A DNA stretch of 64,000 nucleotides from Candidatus Synoicihabitans palmerolidicus (GTDB lineage: Bacteria > Verrucomicrobiota > Verrucomicrobiia > Opitutales > Opitutaceae): positions 572,334 to 636,333 of the forward strand of contig JAGGDC010000002.1 of the NCBI GenBank assembly GCA_020809425.1, written 5' to 3'. A program made the position numbers and the translations under genes. The notes beneath the pieces are model-generated. The model searched no databases. It saw only the letters and a program-made list of their open reading frames with translations, and had not been told where the DNA came from. Of this stretch, positions 1 through 9,294 are shown piece after piece (position 1 is the stretch's first letter; each line of letters begins with the position of its first letter).

Positions 1-105
1 GCAATGCGCGCCCGCCTCAAACAGATCCAAGCCGACTACGAATCCAAGGGCGAAAAGGCCGTACTCATCGCTTGGCTCGAAGCCTCCCTCAAAATCGAAA
101 AATAG
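1..105 (+). CDS. C-terminal end of an unidentified protein (partial)
   Basis: Reading from base 1 in the first frame gives 34 residues rich in Lys, Glu and Ala, ending ...EASLKIEK with a TAG stop. The 5' part lies outside the window. The segment looks helical and soluble. No family can be named from so little. The next gene starts 65 bases downstream on the same strand. Confidence 0.5.
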   Translation, partial: AMRARLKQIQADYESKGEKAVLIAWLEASLKIEK

Positions 106-169
106 CCTGACCTTTCCGGTCTCCTCCCGAAACCCAACAGTCCGACTAATTCCAGTTAAGACTCATCTC

Positions 170-709
170 ATGAAGGCGACCATTACCCCACTCCCGCGTT
201 TAGCTCGTGCTTACGGTCCGTTGATCACGGTTTTACTCTGCCTCATCACGATCGGTATTCCTTCCCTTCGCGCCTTGGATATTTCAGGCACCTACCGCGA
301 CAAGGGAATCTGTGTCGGGGCAACGCCACACGGTCCCCCTCCCACGATTTCATTCCACGCGTTACTGGGACATGAGTTCGACCCTACGCTCGCCACGCTA
401 AATTACGCCTCCTCATCGCACGTCAACCTCGTGGACCGGGACGGTACCCTGGACCTCGAAATGGTGACCGAAGACAATAAGGTGATTCTGCACCGCAATG
501 GGAGCGCCCATGAAGGCTACTCTCACGAAGGAGACTTAACCGTGATTCGCATGCGCCAAGGCGACTCACTGGATGAGCGCTATGTGTTGGTAATCAGCCC
601 CCTCGATCAAGGCGCCTATCTCGAGGTCAAAGTCTACCACGTGCGCCCCAGCTTCGTCGGTCCCTACGGCGAACTCCTCGGCACCTACATCTTCGTCAGA
701 CACGAGTAA
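170..709 (+). CDS. Secreted hypothetical protein
   Basis: This intact 179-residue ORF starts at ATG 170. It has a basic N-terminus and one hydrophobic stretch (about residues 15-33), which looks like a signal peptide or an N-terminal membrane anchor. The mature part begins near LDISGTYRDKG, and the repeated G-T-Y motifs (SGTYRDKG near the start, LLGTYIFVR at the end) suggest a small beta-sheet domain. I do not recognise the family. It is one of the few unbroken non-core ORFs in the window. The IS110 element begins about 170 bases downstream. Confidence 0.6.
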   Translation: MKATITPLPRLARAYGPLITVLLCLITIGIPSLRALDISGTYRDKGICVGATPHGPPPTISFHALLGHEFDPTLATLNYASSSHVNLVDRDGTLDLEMVTEDNKVILHRNGSAHEGYSHEGDLTVIRMRQGDSLDERYVLVISPLDQGAYLEVKVYHVRPSFVGPYGELLGTYIFVRHE

Positions 710-883
710 ACACCCCGCTCGCAGCGAACAAGTGGTTCGCCTGAAATAGTTTCACCGCCAGCAGCAAAGGACCCGGGGCCAACTCCATCGGTTATCCACG
801 CACAAAAACCCACGAGGAAACCCAACCCAGTCCCATCCCGTGAAACCCGCCAAACCAACACCTCCTTTTCCTTAGTGCCCTGG

Positions 884-1168
884 TATGTTCGAACCGATGT
901 TAAGAACGAGCGAGGACGGAGCCGAATGCAGCCTCCGAGAATGGACCATAGAGTTCGTCGCAGGAGGCTGGATTCGGCGCGAATGCACATGCGAGGTAAA
1001 TGCCTTGAATGATGCTCGCCAGGGTGCGGTGCAGACTGGCCGTCTGCACCGCACGGCAACCCAGAGGCCGATTTGTTACCCGAGGATTTACCTCGAACAG
1101 AAGCCCTGGCCCGGGTTGCCGACCTGGTTGAACTCGAACCGCTGAGAGAGCCCTGAGCTCGTATAATA
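884..1168 (+). ncRNA. Candidate IS110 bridge RNA (left-end non-coding region, copy 1)
   Basis: The region upstream of the recombinase is conserved between the two copies although it codes for nothing. It folds by eye into three stems. Stem I pairs 921-936 with 963-978 (16 nt, one mismatch at 971 that is paired in copy 2) around a 26-nt loop. Stem II pairs 992-1001 with 1086-1095. Inside it stem III pairs 1024-1036 with 1042-1054 (13 perfect bp, 5-nt loop). IS110-group elements are known to encode a bridge RNA here with target- and donor-binding loops. Assignment to this class rests on position, conservation and structure; transcription is not shown. Confidence 0.6.
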
Positions 1169-1170
1169 AG

Positions 1171-2119
1171 ATGGAGCAAACCACCCCTGAAAATCAAGTC
1201 ACCTATGTTGGTGTGGATATCGCCAAAGATCGTCTCGACTACACCGTCGATGATACTCGCTGTGCCCACGTCGGAGAACACCCACCGAGGCCACCGAGCC
1301 TTGATCAAGCACCTCCAGAGCCTGCCCAATGCCCGGGTCGTATGCAAAGCGACTGGCGGCTATGAGCGTGCCATTGTCGCCGCATTGCTCTTGGCCCAGA
1401 TCCAAGTCTGCGTGGTCAATCCAGGGCGTGTGCGCGCCTTTGCCCGCGCCGCCGGCTTGCTCGCCAAGACCGACCCACTCGACGCTCAACGGTTGCGCCG
1501 CTTTGGGTTACAAATGAAGCCACGCCTGCACCGGGCCCTCGACGAACGGCCGCAACCGTGCGTGAGCTGCTCGACTATCGCCGGCAGATCAGTGATCAAC
1601 TCGTCGCCACAGGCAACCGGTGCGAGTTGGCCGGACGCATTTTTCGTGAACGCCTTGAGATCCTGCGGGCGCTTTTAGCCACCGAGCTCGAACAAACCGA
1701 TGCGCTGATTAAAACGCACATCCACGAGGACGACAGTCTACGCACCAAAGCCCGCGCGACTGCGCGAACTCCAAGGCGCAGGGCCCGTGCTCGCGGCCAC
1801 CCTGCTCGCCTACGTGCCTGAACTCGGAAAGATCGAATCGGGCCAACCCGCCGCTCTGATCGGTGTGGCCCCGTTCGCCCACGACAGCGGGCGGCGACAT
1901 CGTTGCCGACATGTGCGCGGCGGGCGTCATTCCGTGCGCCAGGTCCTCTACATGGCGGCGGTCTCTGCCATCCGAGGTAACCCTGTCATGCGAGCGTTCT
2001 ATCGGCGCCTCGTTGAGGCTGGGAAACTGAAGAAAATAGCCCTTATCACGATCATGCGCCAAATGCTACATGCCCTCAATCTATTGGCCGCTAATCCCAA
2101 CTTTGTCCTTGTTCGCTAA
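1171..2119 (+). pseudogene. IS110 recombinase (DEDD/serine type), frameshifted, copy 1
   Basis: ATG at 1171 gives MEQTTPENQVTYVGVDIAKD, the start of the RuvC-like DEDD domain (first Asp in GVDIAKD). An extra G near 1272 shifts the frame. The protein continues as THRGHRALIKHL, then GGYERAIVAALL and TKTDPLDAQ-type motifs, is shifted again near 1545 and 1760, and ends with the Tnp_20 domain (GVAPFAHDSGRRHRCRHVRG, VRQVLYMAAVSA). A repaired product would be about 315 residues, the usual size. Copy 2 is broken at different places, so the two copies complement each other for reconstructing the active protein. It acts with the bridge RNA in the same element. Confidence 0.85.
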
Positions 2120-2235
2120 CACCGCTGCTTCTGTATAAAATTCACTCGCAGCAGTTCTGCGCCCTCTGCTACCTCCTGTAAAAAACCCCAACCAGGCCCA
2201 CCCCCGCACCCTCGTCCCTCTCCGCCACGATCCGC

Positions 2236-3261
2236 CTAGTCCTCCGCCCACAACCACCGGATAACATCGGGCAACATCGACCCACCATGTTGATCGCTAT
2301 GAGCCCCGTCGGTCCACCGATGGTTCACTTGATATCGTAATCCCTCGACCACCGGCACAGACGAGTTCCCGTAAGGACTACCTTTCAATTCCCCAGCCTC
2401 AAATCGCGCCGCCTGTTGATTGGCGAAATTAAGCGCACTCACCATCGACTGGTTCGCCAGAAACCAATTACCCCACCGATTATCCAAGTCATTCGACCCA
2501 TCCTGGAAGAAGATCTTGATCGGCTTGATCGGGGTGCGACGAATCATCGCCGGATAATCCTGCCCGCCTGCACTCCACGCTGCACCAGGCTCGTCCGATA
2601 CCGGCCGGGCTCCGATCGATACATAACTGCCAATGAAGCTGATCACCTTCCAAAACGCATCCGGATAGTTCCACGCGACCGTAAACGCACAAATTGCGCC
2701 ACTACTCGTACCGCCAATCGCTCGCTGCTCGGGATCGTCGGTGAGATTCTAACTCGCGCCCACCAGCGGGAGCATCTCCTCCATCAGAAACTCGGCGTAG
2801 TCCGTCGTTAGGACATCATATTCCTGCCACCGATGATTCGGATTCCCCCACCCCAGGTCCTGCGGAAATTCCGCGCGTGTATCACCAGGCGTGATGAAGA
2901 TGCCGATCGTCGGCGGCATCGCGCCCTCATGTATCAGGTTTTTCAACACGTTCTGCACCCGCAGCGATCCGTTCGGGTGCGTCGCTCAATGTCCGTCCTG
3001 AAACACCAGCACACTCGCCGGGACCGTGGGATCATATTGCGCCGGCACAAAAATCCAATACTGCCGGACCGTCCCCTTGATGATTTCACTGCGAAACTCA
3101 AACGGGCCCTCCAACCGTCCTTGCGGCACACCTTCCTGCACGAGGGAATCCGGGCCTAATTCAAACTCGCCCTTCAGCACTTCGACCGGATCGTGCGCTA
3201 AAGAAAACAAAGGCGCCGCAACAAAGCACAGCACACCCATAAATTTGGAGCGTAATATCAT
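2236..3261 (-). pseudogene. Enterochelin-esterase-like putative esterase, two nonsense codons
   Basis: One frame runs the whole length with a TGA at 2986-2988 and a TAG at 2749-2751. The N-terminus (MILRSKFMGVLCFVAAPLFS) is a signal peptide. The body matches the PF00756 esterase family: VPAQYDPTVPASVLVFQDGH, then NLIHEGAMPPTIGIFITPG, then the nucleophile elbow GGTSSGAICAF with the presumed catalytic Ser, and SFIGSYVSIGA. A His near the C-terminus (WTDGAHSDQHGG) would complete the triad. It would be an exported hydrolase of ester-linked substrates, and such genes are often seen in carbohydrate loci. There is no indel; both lesions are point-type. It follows the DUF1552 gene on the same strand. 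Confidence 0.8.
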
Positions 3262-3339
3262 GGTGGGGTATCGGGGTTATCAAAAAGGGAGGACCACGGA
3301 GTCCGCCACTCAAGCTGACCAAGGAAGGAAAACCGGCCT

Positions 3340-4731
3340 CTACACGTTGGCCAAGCGTCCGGTCGAGTCACCGAATCGCTCCAACTGCTTCACTCCCACT
3401 TGATCCGCCAGGGATAAGAACAGGTTGGTCATCGGTTGACGGTCGTGTTTCACAAACCGTCCAGGCTGAAGCATCCCACCACCACCGCCCGCCAGTAAAA
3501 CCGGGAGGTTGTGGTGCGTATGGCGATTACCGTCCGCATTCCCACTGCCATAGACGATCCGGGAATTGTGTAGCAGCGAGTTGCCGTCATGCCTTCCGTG
3601 GCGTCCCTCCGTTCCAGAAACTTTGCAAACTGTTCGACATACCACCGGTCAATCGCCGCCACTTTTCCCACTCGATCCTCATTGTTCTGGTGGTGGGACA
3701 AGTCGTGATGACCTTCGTTGATCCCAATCTCGCTGAACGACCGATTGTCGCCATTGTGACCCAGGACAAACGTGCACACGCGCGTCGAATCCGTCTTAAA
3801 CGCCAACAACATCATGTCATACATAACCTGCACGTAGTCGGCGTGACTATCGGGAATGCCCTCGGGCGTCTTGCGATTAGGATCCACATTCGGTCCAAAC
3901 TGCTCCGCTTGCTGAATACGCGACTCTACGTCTCGCACTCCGGACAAATACTGGTCCAACTTCTCCCGATCTCCCGAATCCAGTTTGCGCGACAGACTGC
4001 GGGCATCGTCCATGACAAAATCCAACACCGACCGTCGACTCATCATGCACTGCTGCGCATTCACTTGCCGCTGTCCATGCTCCCCCGCCCCAAACAATCG
4101 CTCGAAGACCAACCGCGGATTGTTCTCCGGTGTCATCGGCGCTGTCGGTGACTTCCAGGAAATATTGTATTGGTAGGCGCACGAGTACCCGGAGTCGCAA
4201 CCCGACGACTGCCGATTCGCATCACACGTCAGTTCCAGCGATAGGAACCGCGTCAGGTTCCCCACTTCGTTGGCCATGACCTGATCAAGGGAAATGCCGG
4301 CCTGCACATCGGTCGCACTTTTGTTAAAGGCGCACTCCCGTTAAAAACACGCCGTTGCCCCGCGCATGATCTCCCCCGCCGTCGTTGCCGGGAGTCGCGT
4401 TCATGTGCTCGAGTCCACCCAAAATCTGAAACCGATCCCGCACACTCTCCAACGGCGCAAGCGTATCTCCAAACGTGAAATCACTCATCCCTCCGGTGGG
4501 CCACCACCGCGAAGGAATCGCGCCGTTCGGAAAGACGACAAACGCCGTGCGCAGCGGCGCGCCTGTCGGCGTAGTGGCCGTCTCCAGCGCCTGCGTCGCC
4601 GCCAACAATTTGCTGGGCATCGTTGAAACAAAGGTGGGCAAGGCCAGGGTCGCACCCAAGCCGCGCAAAAAATTGCGGCGGCTCAGGGACCGAAGGTGGC
4701 GACGAAGTTCGGTATCAGCAGCGTGATTCAT
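3340..4731 (-). pseudogene. DUF1552 protein with Tat signal, frameshifted
   Basis: The N-terminus carries a twin-arginine signal (LSRRNFLRGLGATLALPTF), followed by the DUF1552 features: AFVVFPNGAIPSRWWPTG, GGLEHMNATPGNDGGGDHARG, the long helical region with LDFVMDDARSLSRKL, and the C-terminal GHHDLSHHQNN and LPVLLAGGGGG blocks. One extra base in a T run near 4325 and one indel near 3600 put it in three frames. The repaired length is about 460 residues, normal for the family. DUF1552 genes sit beside DUF1592 cytochromes in Planctomycetes and Verrucomicrobia, as here (the DUF1592 gene lies immediately upstream). The biochemical function is not established. Export would need TatC, which is encoded intact at 62629-63462. 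Confidence 0.85.
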
Positions 4732-4734
4732 GAT

Positions 4735-7413
4735 TCAATGGGCAAGATTAGCCACATGCTCCGTGTCTTCGACGGCAGCAGCGGCGTTTTCGGTGATACG
4801 CGTATCTTGAGGGCGGGATTTCTGAAAAGCAGCGGATTCGATGATGCCCATGATCAGGGCGGACGGGCGGGCATCGGCCGCCTCGACTCGCTTCACCAAT
4901 TGGTCCAGGGTATCCGTATCATAATACTCCATACCGCGCCCAAGCGCGTAGGTCAGCATCTTCTCACTCAGCGTATGCAGGAACTGTTCCCGATGGTTGG
5001 TCGCCAGAATCTTCTTCAACTCCTGCACCGTGCCAAAGCTTTCGCCCGTGATCAGGGTCCCTTCCGGTGCGATCGGTTTGTTCATTTCACTATCCCGCCA
5101 CGCCCCCATGGCGTTGAAATTTTACAAAGCCAGTCCCAACGGATCCATCCGATTGTGACAGGACGCACACATCTTGTTGCTCGCGTGCAACGCCAACGTC
5201 TCCCGCAACGAGAGCTGGGCCAATTCTTCTTCACTCGCCACGTCCTCCAACGCCGGAATGTTCGGCGGCGGCGGCGTGCCCAAGATATTGTCCAAAATGA
5301 ATACCCCTCGCTTCACCGGCGAGGTGGGGTGGGATTCGAGATCACCGTCAACACCGTCCCTTGGGTCAGTATGCCGCCGCGGGGACTGCCCGCAGGTAGA
5401 TCAACTTTCCGCATCTTGCCGCCTACGATCGTCTCGGCCGTGATCCCGTAGTGCTTCGCCAATGCCTCGTTCACGAAGGTGTAGTCGCTGTCGATCAACT
5501 CCAACAAACTGCGATCTTCGCGGAGTATGTGATCAAAAAACATCTGCGTTTCATCTCGCATCGCCCGCTTCAATGATCCGGTGAAGCGGGATCGTGGCGA
5601 CCGCACAAAAGAAATATACTCCGCCCGCGCCGCAGCCATCTCCGCCACCTGCTCGGGCGTCCGCTGCGCTTCCGGGATTTGCCTGATTCTCACAAAGATC
5701 CTGCGAGCTGCCGACATCGACGGATTCGGGTGCTCCCTCAAAAATACCGAGAAATCATTCACCGGCACATTCACGACATCGCGCGCCTGCAACCACTGTC
5801 CCGTAAAATTTTCCACAAACTCAACCGAGCGCTTGTCATCGAGCATTCGTTTGACCTGCCCCGCCAATTCCGCCCGCAATCAACCGGCCGCCGCCAAACC
5901 AAACAAGGTCTCATCCGGCATCGTCGACGTCGACCATAGAAAATACGACAACCGCGAGGCCAAGGCATACTCGTCCACGTCCGGATAGACTTCGCCGAGC
6001 TTCAAAGGCTCCACCTCTTCTTCGCAAATAGAAAGCGGGGCGAGGCCAGCACCGCGACCATCGCTTGCGCAATTCCCGACTCAAACGTCTCCCCGGGTTG
6101 CTTCGATACGCCCGTCGCCACATTCAACAACCGCTTCACCGTCGACGCCTCGGCCGGGCGGCGGAACGCCCGCATGGCAACGTGCTCAACAGTTCCTCCG
6201 CATAATTCCGCTGCTCCGCCTCATCCGCCGGCACCGGCCGCGGAAAATAGTCGGTATAATTCCACGGGGCCACATGGTGGTCCGGGTCAAACGGTCCTCG
6301 CACCACGACGTCGTTCAACCGCAACCGCAGACTACGTATCTGCTCCCGTGCGGGCAGGACTGGAGTCATCTCCCCCCCAATTTCGTGCTCACCCGCTGTC
6401 CATTCCCGCTCGAACGAAAACCCAAACCGGCGTCCGTAGCTTTCCCGCACCATCTCTCTCTCCAGCAAAGTTTCACCGTCAATCTGCACCACGAGCGTGC
6501 ACTTGTTCAGGTCGAACTCATCGTCCACGTAGCGCTCCAACGCCTGCATATTAACCACCACTTCGTAACGCCCGGCATGCTCCGCGACGTGAGTTGTGGC
6601 CACGGCCGCCGGCGAATAGTAAACTAAGTCCAACGACTTGTTGGTCACCTCACCTGCTTGCCAGACTTCCGAGGCCGGCCGCTCCTGACCCGCCTCGTCT
6701 GAGTCATCCGTCGTCTCTTCGACCGCTACTTTCGACTTGAACGCTTTCCCGGGGACCCAGCGCGAGGCCACGACCAAGGCACTCTTCGGCACCGCCTCAT
6801 CGACGATCTTCTGCGCCGCATCCAAGTACTTCTCCAGCAACATCGGTGAAATCGTCAGCACATCCGCGATGTTATCAAATCCGTGCCCGGTGTCGTCCAC
6901 CGGAAACTCCACCGCCGTATCAAAGTCCACGCCCATCAAATCCTTCACCGTATTCCGGTATTCCACCCGATGAAGTCTCCGCACGGTCACGCGTCCGGGA
7001 TCAGGATGCTCGGCATCGAGTTGAAACGCCTTCTCCTTGATCCACTGTACGATGGCTTCTTTCTGCTCCGCCGAGGGTTGATATTCGCCCGCCGGCGGCA
7101 TGATTCCCGCACGCACGTTGCGTAATACCCTCACCCACAGGGAGTGATCCAGCAGATCGTCATCACCTTCCCAGCCGTCCAAAATCACCCCGCCCTTATC
7201 ACCGCCATAGCCGTGGCAATCGTAGCAGAACTCATCCATCACGATCTCAATTTGATCTCTGAAACTCGTAATCACCTCATAATAAGCCACTTGCTCATGT
7301 CCTGGTGCCGCCAGCCCGATTCCCGCGATCACCGCCGCGAGGCACAACCGTGTCCTCTGGCTTATGCCACGATAGACGATTCCATAAAACTGGGGTGGGA
7401 AACCAACAAACAT
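4735..7413 (-). pseudogene. DUF1587/1592/1588/1585 c-type cytochrome protein, broken
   Basis: The order of blocks is: signal/anchor, a first heme motif in FCYDCHGYGGDKG, the MPP..EYQPS segment of planctomycete cytochrome C domains, RVTVRRLHRVEYRNTVKDLMG (DUF1587), YALASRLSYFLW and FTGQWLQARD (DUF1592), KRGVFILDNILGTPPPPNIP with heme motif CASCHNRMDPLG (DUF1588), and TYALGRGMEYYD (DUF1585). Lesions are a frameshift near 6175, an in-frame TGA at 5880-5882, a frameshift near 5325, and a TAA at 5122-5124 where the family normally has Glu in LALENFNAMG. The start was placed at M in MFVGFPPQF (7413); a 31-residue extension is open but less likely. The protein is presumably exported and heme-binding; its function is unknown. 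Confidence 0.85.
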
Positions 7414-7594
7414 ATCAGAAAGCGCTAAAAACCTAGGACTAGGAGGAGCGCACAAAACGCCTCCAATTACCCGCAACGAGCAATCGAGTCCATCGTCACA
7501 ACCCAATCGAACCGTAGCCAGTTCTCAACGCTGACTGACCGGAAGGATCTGTAACTGTTAACCGTGCCATCCTGCTCATCTTGCTGCGAAAGAT

Positions 7595-7990
7595 TTGCCC
7601 CTCGGCCTGCGTCTGCTCTATCTACATTCCCTTTTTCGTCTTCGAACTCCCGCCTCTCCCCGAATTGTCCCTCTGCTAGGGGGCCTGATTGCCTCCATTA
7701 TCGTAATCAGCTCTGCGTCCGCGGCCGTTCTTGATACTGCGAGCGGACATCTTGAGGTGACCGCAAATCAGATCACCCTCGAACGCGGTCGCACCGTCGC
7801 GTTTCGCTTGACCGACCTCCAGTTCGACTACCACTCCCCGCTGTCCTGGAAAATTACGTCCGCGACCGCCGAGCGCATCGAAGTCGCACTCACCTACCCC
7901 ACCGCGGTCGATTTTTCCCACCACTCCGACGACAAATCCCCTCGCGAGGCCACGCTCACCATCACCACCCACGGTGACGGTTTCCGGTTT
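7595..7990 (+). pseudogene. Secreted protein truncated by IS3 insertion
   Basis: A 132-residue reading frame opens with a signal-peptide-like segment ending near SSASAA and continues with a beta-rich region (LEVTANQITLERGRTVAF, LTITTHGDGFRF). It stops because the first three bases of the IS3 inverted repeat read TGA in frame. The 3' part of the gene is not found on the far side of the IS, so it was lost. The segment resembles the N-terminal beta-sandwich of large glycoside hydrolases, but I cannot assign a family. The start codon (TTG 7595) is uncertain. Confidence 0.5.
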
Positions 7991-8047
7991 TGAGGTGGAC
8001 CCATGAAGTTGGAGAGGAGGGATGATTAAATCCCAAAGGAGTCCAAT

Positions 8048-8362
8048 ATGTCGAAGAAACGACGTGCCTTCAGTGCCGAGTTCAAAGCGAAAGTAGGGCT
8101 CGAAACCCTCAAGGGAATCGAGCCGATCCACGTAATCGCGCAGCGTCACGAGGTGCATCCGGTGCAAGTGAGTCAGTGGAAGAAGGAGGTGTCCGAGCGG
8201 TTGCCGGAGGTCTTCGCGAAGCCCTCGGCGCAGGTGCGCGACGAGATCGAGCGGAATCGCAAAGAAAAGGAACTGTATGCGCGGATCGGGCAGCTGCAGA
8301 TGGAGCTCGAGTGGCTCAAAAAAAGTTGGCGCATTTGGAGAGTAAGGAGCGCCGCAGCATGA
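8048..8362 (+). CDS. IS3 OrfA (HTH protein)
   Basis: The 104-residue ORF starts MSKKRRAFSAEFKAKVGLETL, the usual HTH_Tnp_1 (IS3 OrfA) start, with a second half of leucine-zipper type (IGQLQMELEWLKK). It is preceded by AAAGGAG seven bases before the ATG at 8048. An A7G run at 8318-8325 lies where IS3 elements shift -1 to make the OrfAB transposase, and orfB is indeed in the -1 frame. OrfA itself is intact. It binds the IS ends and regulates transposition. Confidence 0.85.
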   Translation: MSKKRRAFSAEFKAKVGLETLKGIEPIHVIAQRHEVHPVQVSQWKKEVSERLPEVFAKPSAQVRDEIERNRKEKELYARIGQLQMELEWLKKSWRIWRVRSAAA

Positions 8363-9159
8363 TCGAAACCGAGCATCCGAAGCTGAGTGTGGCCCGGCCG
8401 TGCGAACTGTTGGAGCTGCCACGCTCAACCTACTACCACCACCCGAAGCCACCGAAGGAAGCGGACCTGGCGTTGATGAAACAGATCGACGAGATCTACC
8501 TCGAGTCACCGTTCTTTGGTAGCCGCCAAATGACCCGTTGGTTGCAACGCGAAGGACACGTGATGAACCGTAAACGGGTGCGACGATTGATGCGATTAAT
8601 GGGACTCACGGCGATCTATCCAAAACCGAGTCTGTCGAAGAAAGCGGCCTCTCATCAGATCTACCCGTATTTGCTGCGAACGCGGAAGGTTGAAAGGTCG
8701 AATCAAGTGTGGGCAACAGATATCACCTACATCCCGGTGTGCGGTGATCGACTGGCACTCGCGGATGGTGCTTGCATGGGAACTGTCCAACACGCTCGAT
8801 GCGTCGTTTTGCGAGCGGTGCAGCGCGCGATGCCGATTTACGGCAAGCCGGAGATCTTCAACACCGACCAAGGCTGCCAGTTTACCAGCGCCGAGTTCAC
8901 CCAGCCATTGTTGGCCGTCGGCGTGCGACTGTCGATGGACGGCAAAGGACGGTGCTGGGACAATGTCTTGGTCGAACGCCTGTGGCGCAGCATCAAATAC
9001 GAGGAAGTCTATCTGAAACGCTATGAGACGATGGTCGAGGCCCATGCCAACTTGGAGACCTACTTGCTGTTCTACAACGACCGACGACCGCACTCCGCCC
9101 ACGGCCGCCAAACACCATCCGAGGTCTACCACGCACAACTCGACCAAGCCGCCGCCTGA
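8319..9159 (+). pseudogene. IS3 OrfB transposase (DDE), internally frame-scrambled
   Basis: Downstream of the A7G slip site the -1 frame reads KKLAHLESKERRSM and then the HTH_21 region (GSRQMTRWLQREGHVMNRKRV) and the rve core: ATDITYIP (first Asp), NTDQGCQFTSAEF (second Asp), NVLVERLWRSIKYEE (Glu). Between the first and second Asp, about 8745-8820, the expected AVIDWHSRMVLAWELSNTLD is found in another frame and a few residues are missing. A pair of compensating indels has therefore scrambled about 25 residues of the catalytic domain. All DDE residues are present, but activity is doubtful. Confidence 0.8.
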
Positions 9160-9294
9160 CGGCGGCTATCCGAGCGGGGAGGAAGCCGCGCTTCCTCCCC
9201 TGCACCCCTCCATTATCTTTTATTCTTGGTCAGAAAAACCAGAAACCATAACTATAAATCCGCCCGACCTGTCCAACCGACGGGGTCCACCTCA

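Larger units (their letters stand above)
882..2129 (+). mobile_element. IS110-family insertion sequence, copy 1
   Basis: The segment is nearly identical to 38416-39666, and the homology stops abruptly at both edges, which defines the element. Each end abuts a CT dinucleotide (880-881 on the left, 2128-2129 on the right), compatible with the CT core reported for IS110-type recombination. There are no terminal inverted repeats, as expected for this family. It consists of about 290 bp of conserved non-coding DNA followed by one recombinase ORF that ends about 10 bp before the right edge. The long left non-coding end puts it in the IS110 group rather than IS1111. The flank to the right reads TCTGT, as it does at copy 2. 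Confidence 0.85.
7991..9294 (+). mobile_element. IS3-family insertion sequence
   Basis: The terminal inverted repeats begin TGAGGTGGACCC at 7991 and end as the complement at 9294. The match continues with a 4-5 base gap into GTTGGA(G/C)AGG, about 27 bp in all, with TG..CA termini typical of IS3. The total length is 1304 bp. It contains orfA and orfB in the -1 arrangement. No target duplication is visible: the left flank ends GGTTT and the right flank starts GCTTT. Both neighbouring genes are truncated at the element, which suggests a deletion or recombination at the IS rather than a simple insertion. Confidence 0.85.

Noticed and set aside
685..1347. Minus-strand ORFs over the IS110 left end (up to 220 codons)
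   Set aside because: They cross the element border and overlap the structured non-coding region. The apparent similarity to the ORF at 38261-38719 only reflects the DNA repeat.
1171..2119. Programmed frameshifting in the IS110 recombinase
   Set aside because: The breaks differ between the two copies, so they are lesions and not a conserved slip site. Only the A7G run in the IS3 element was accepted as a likely programmed site.
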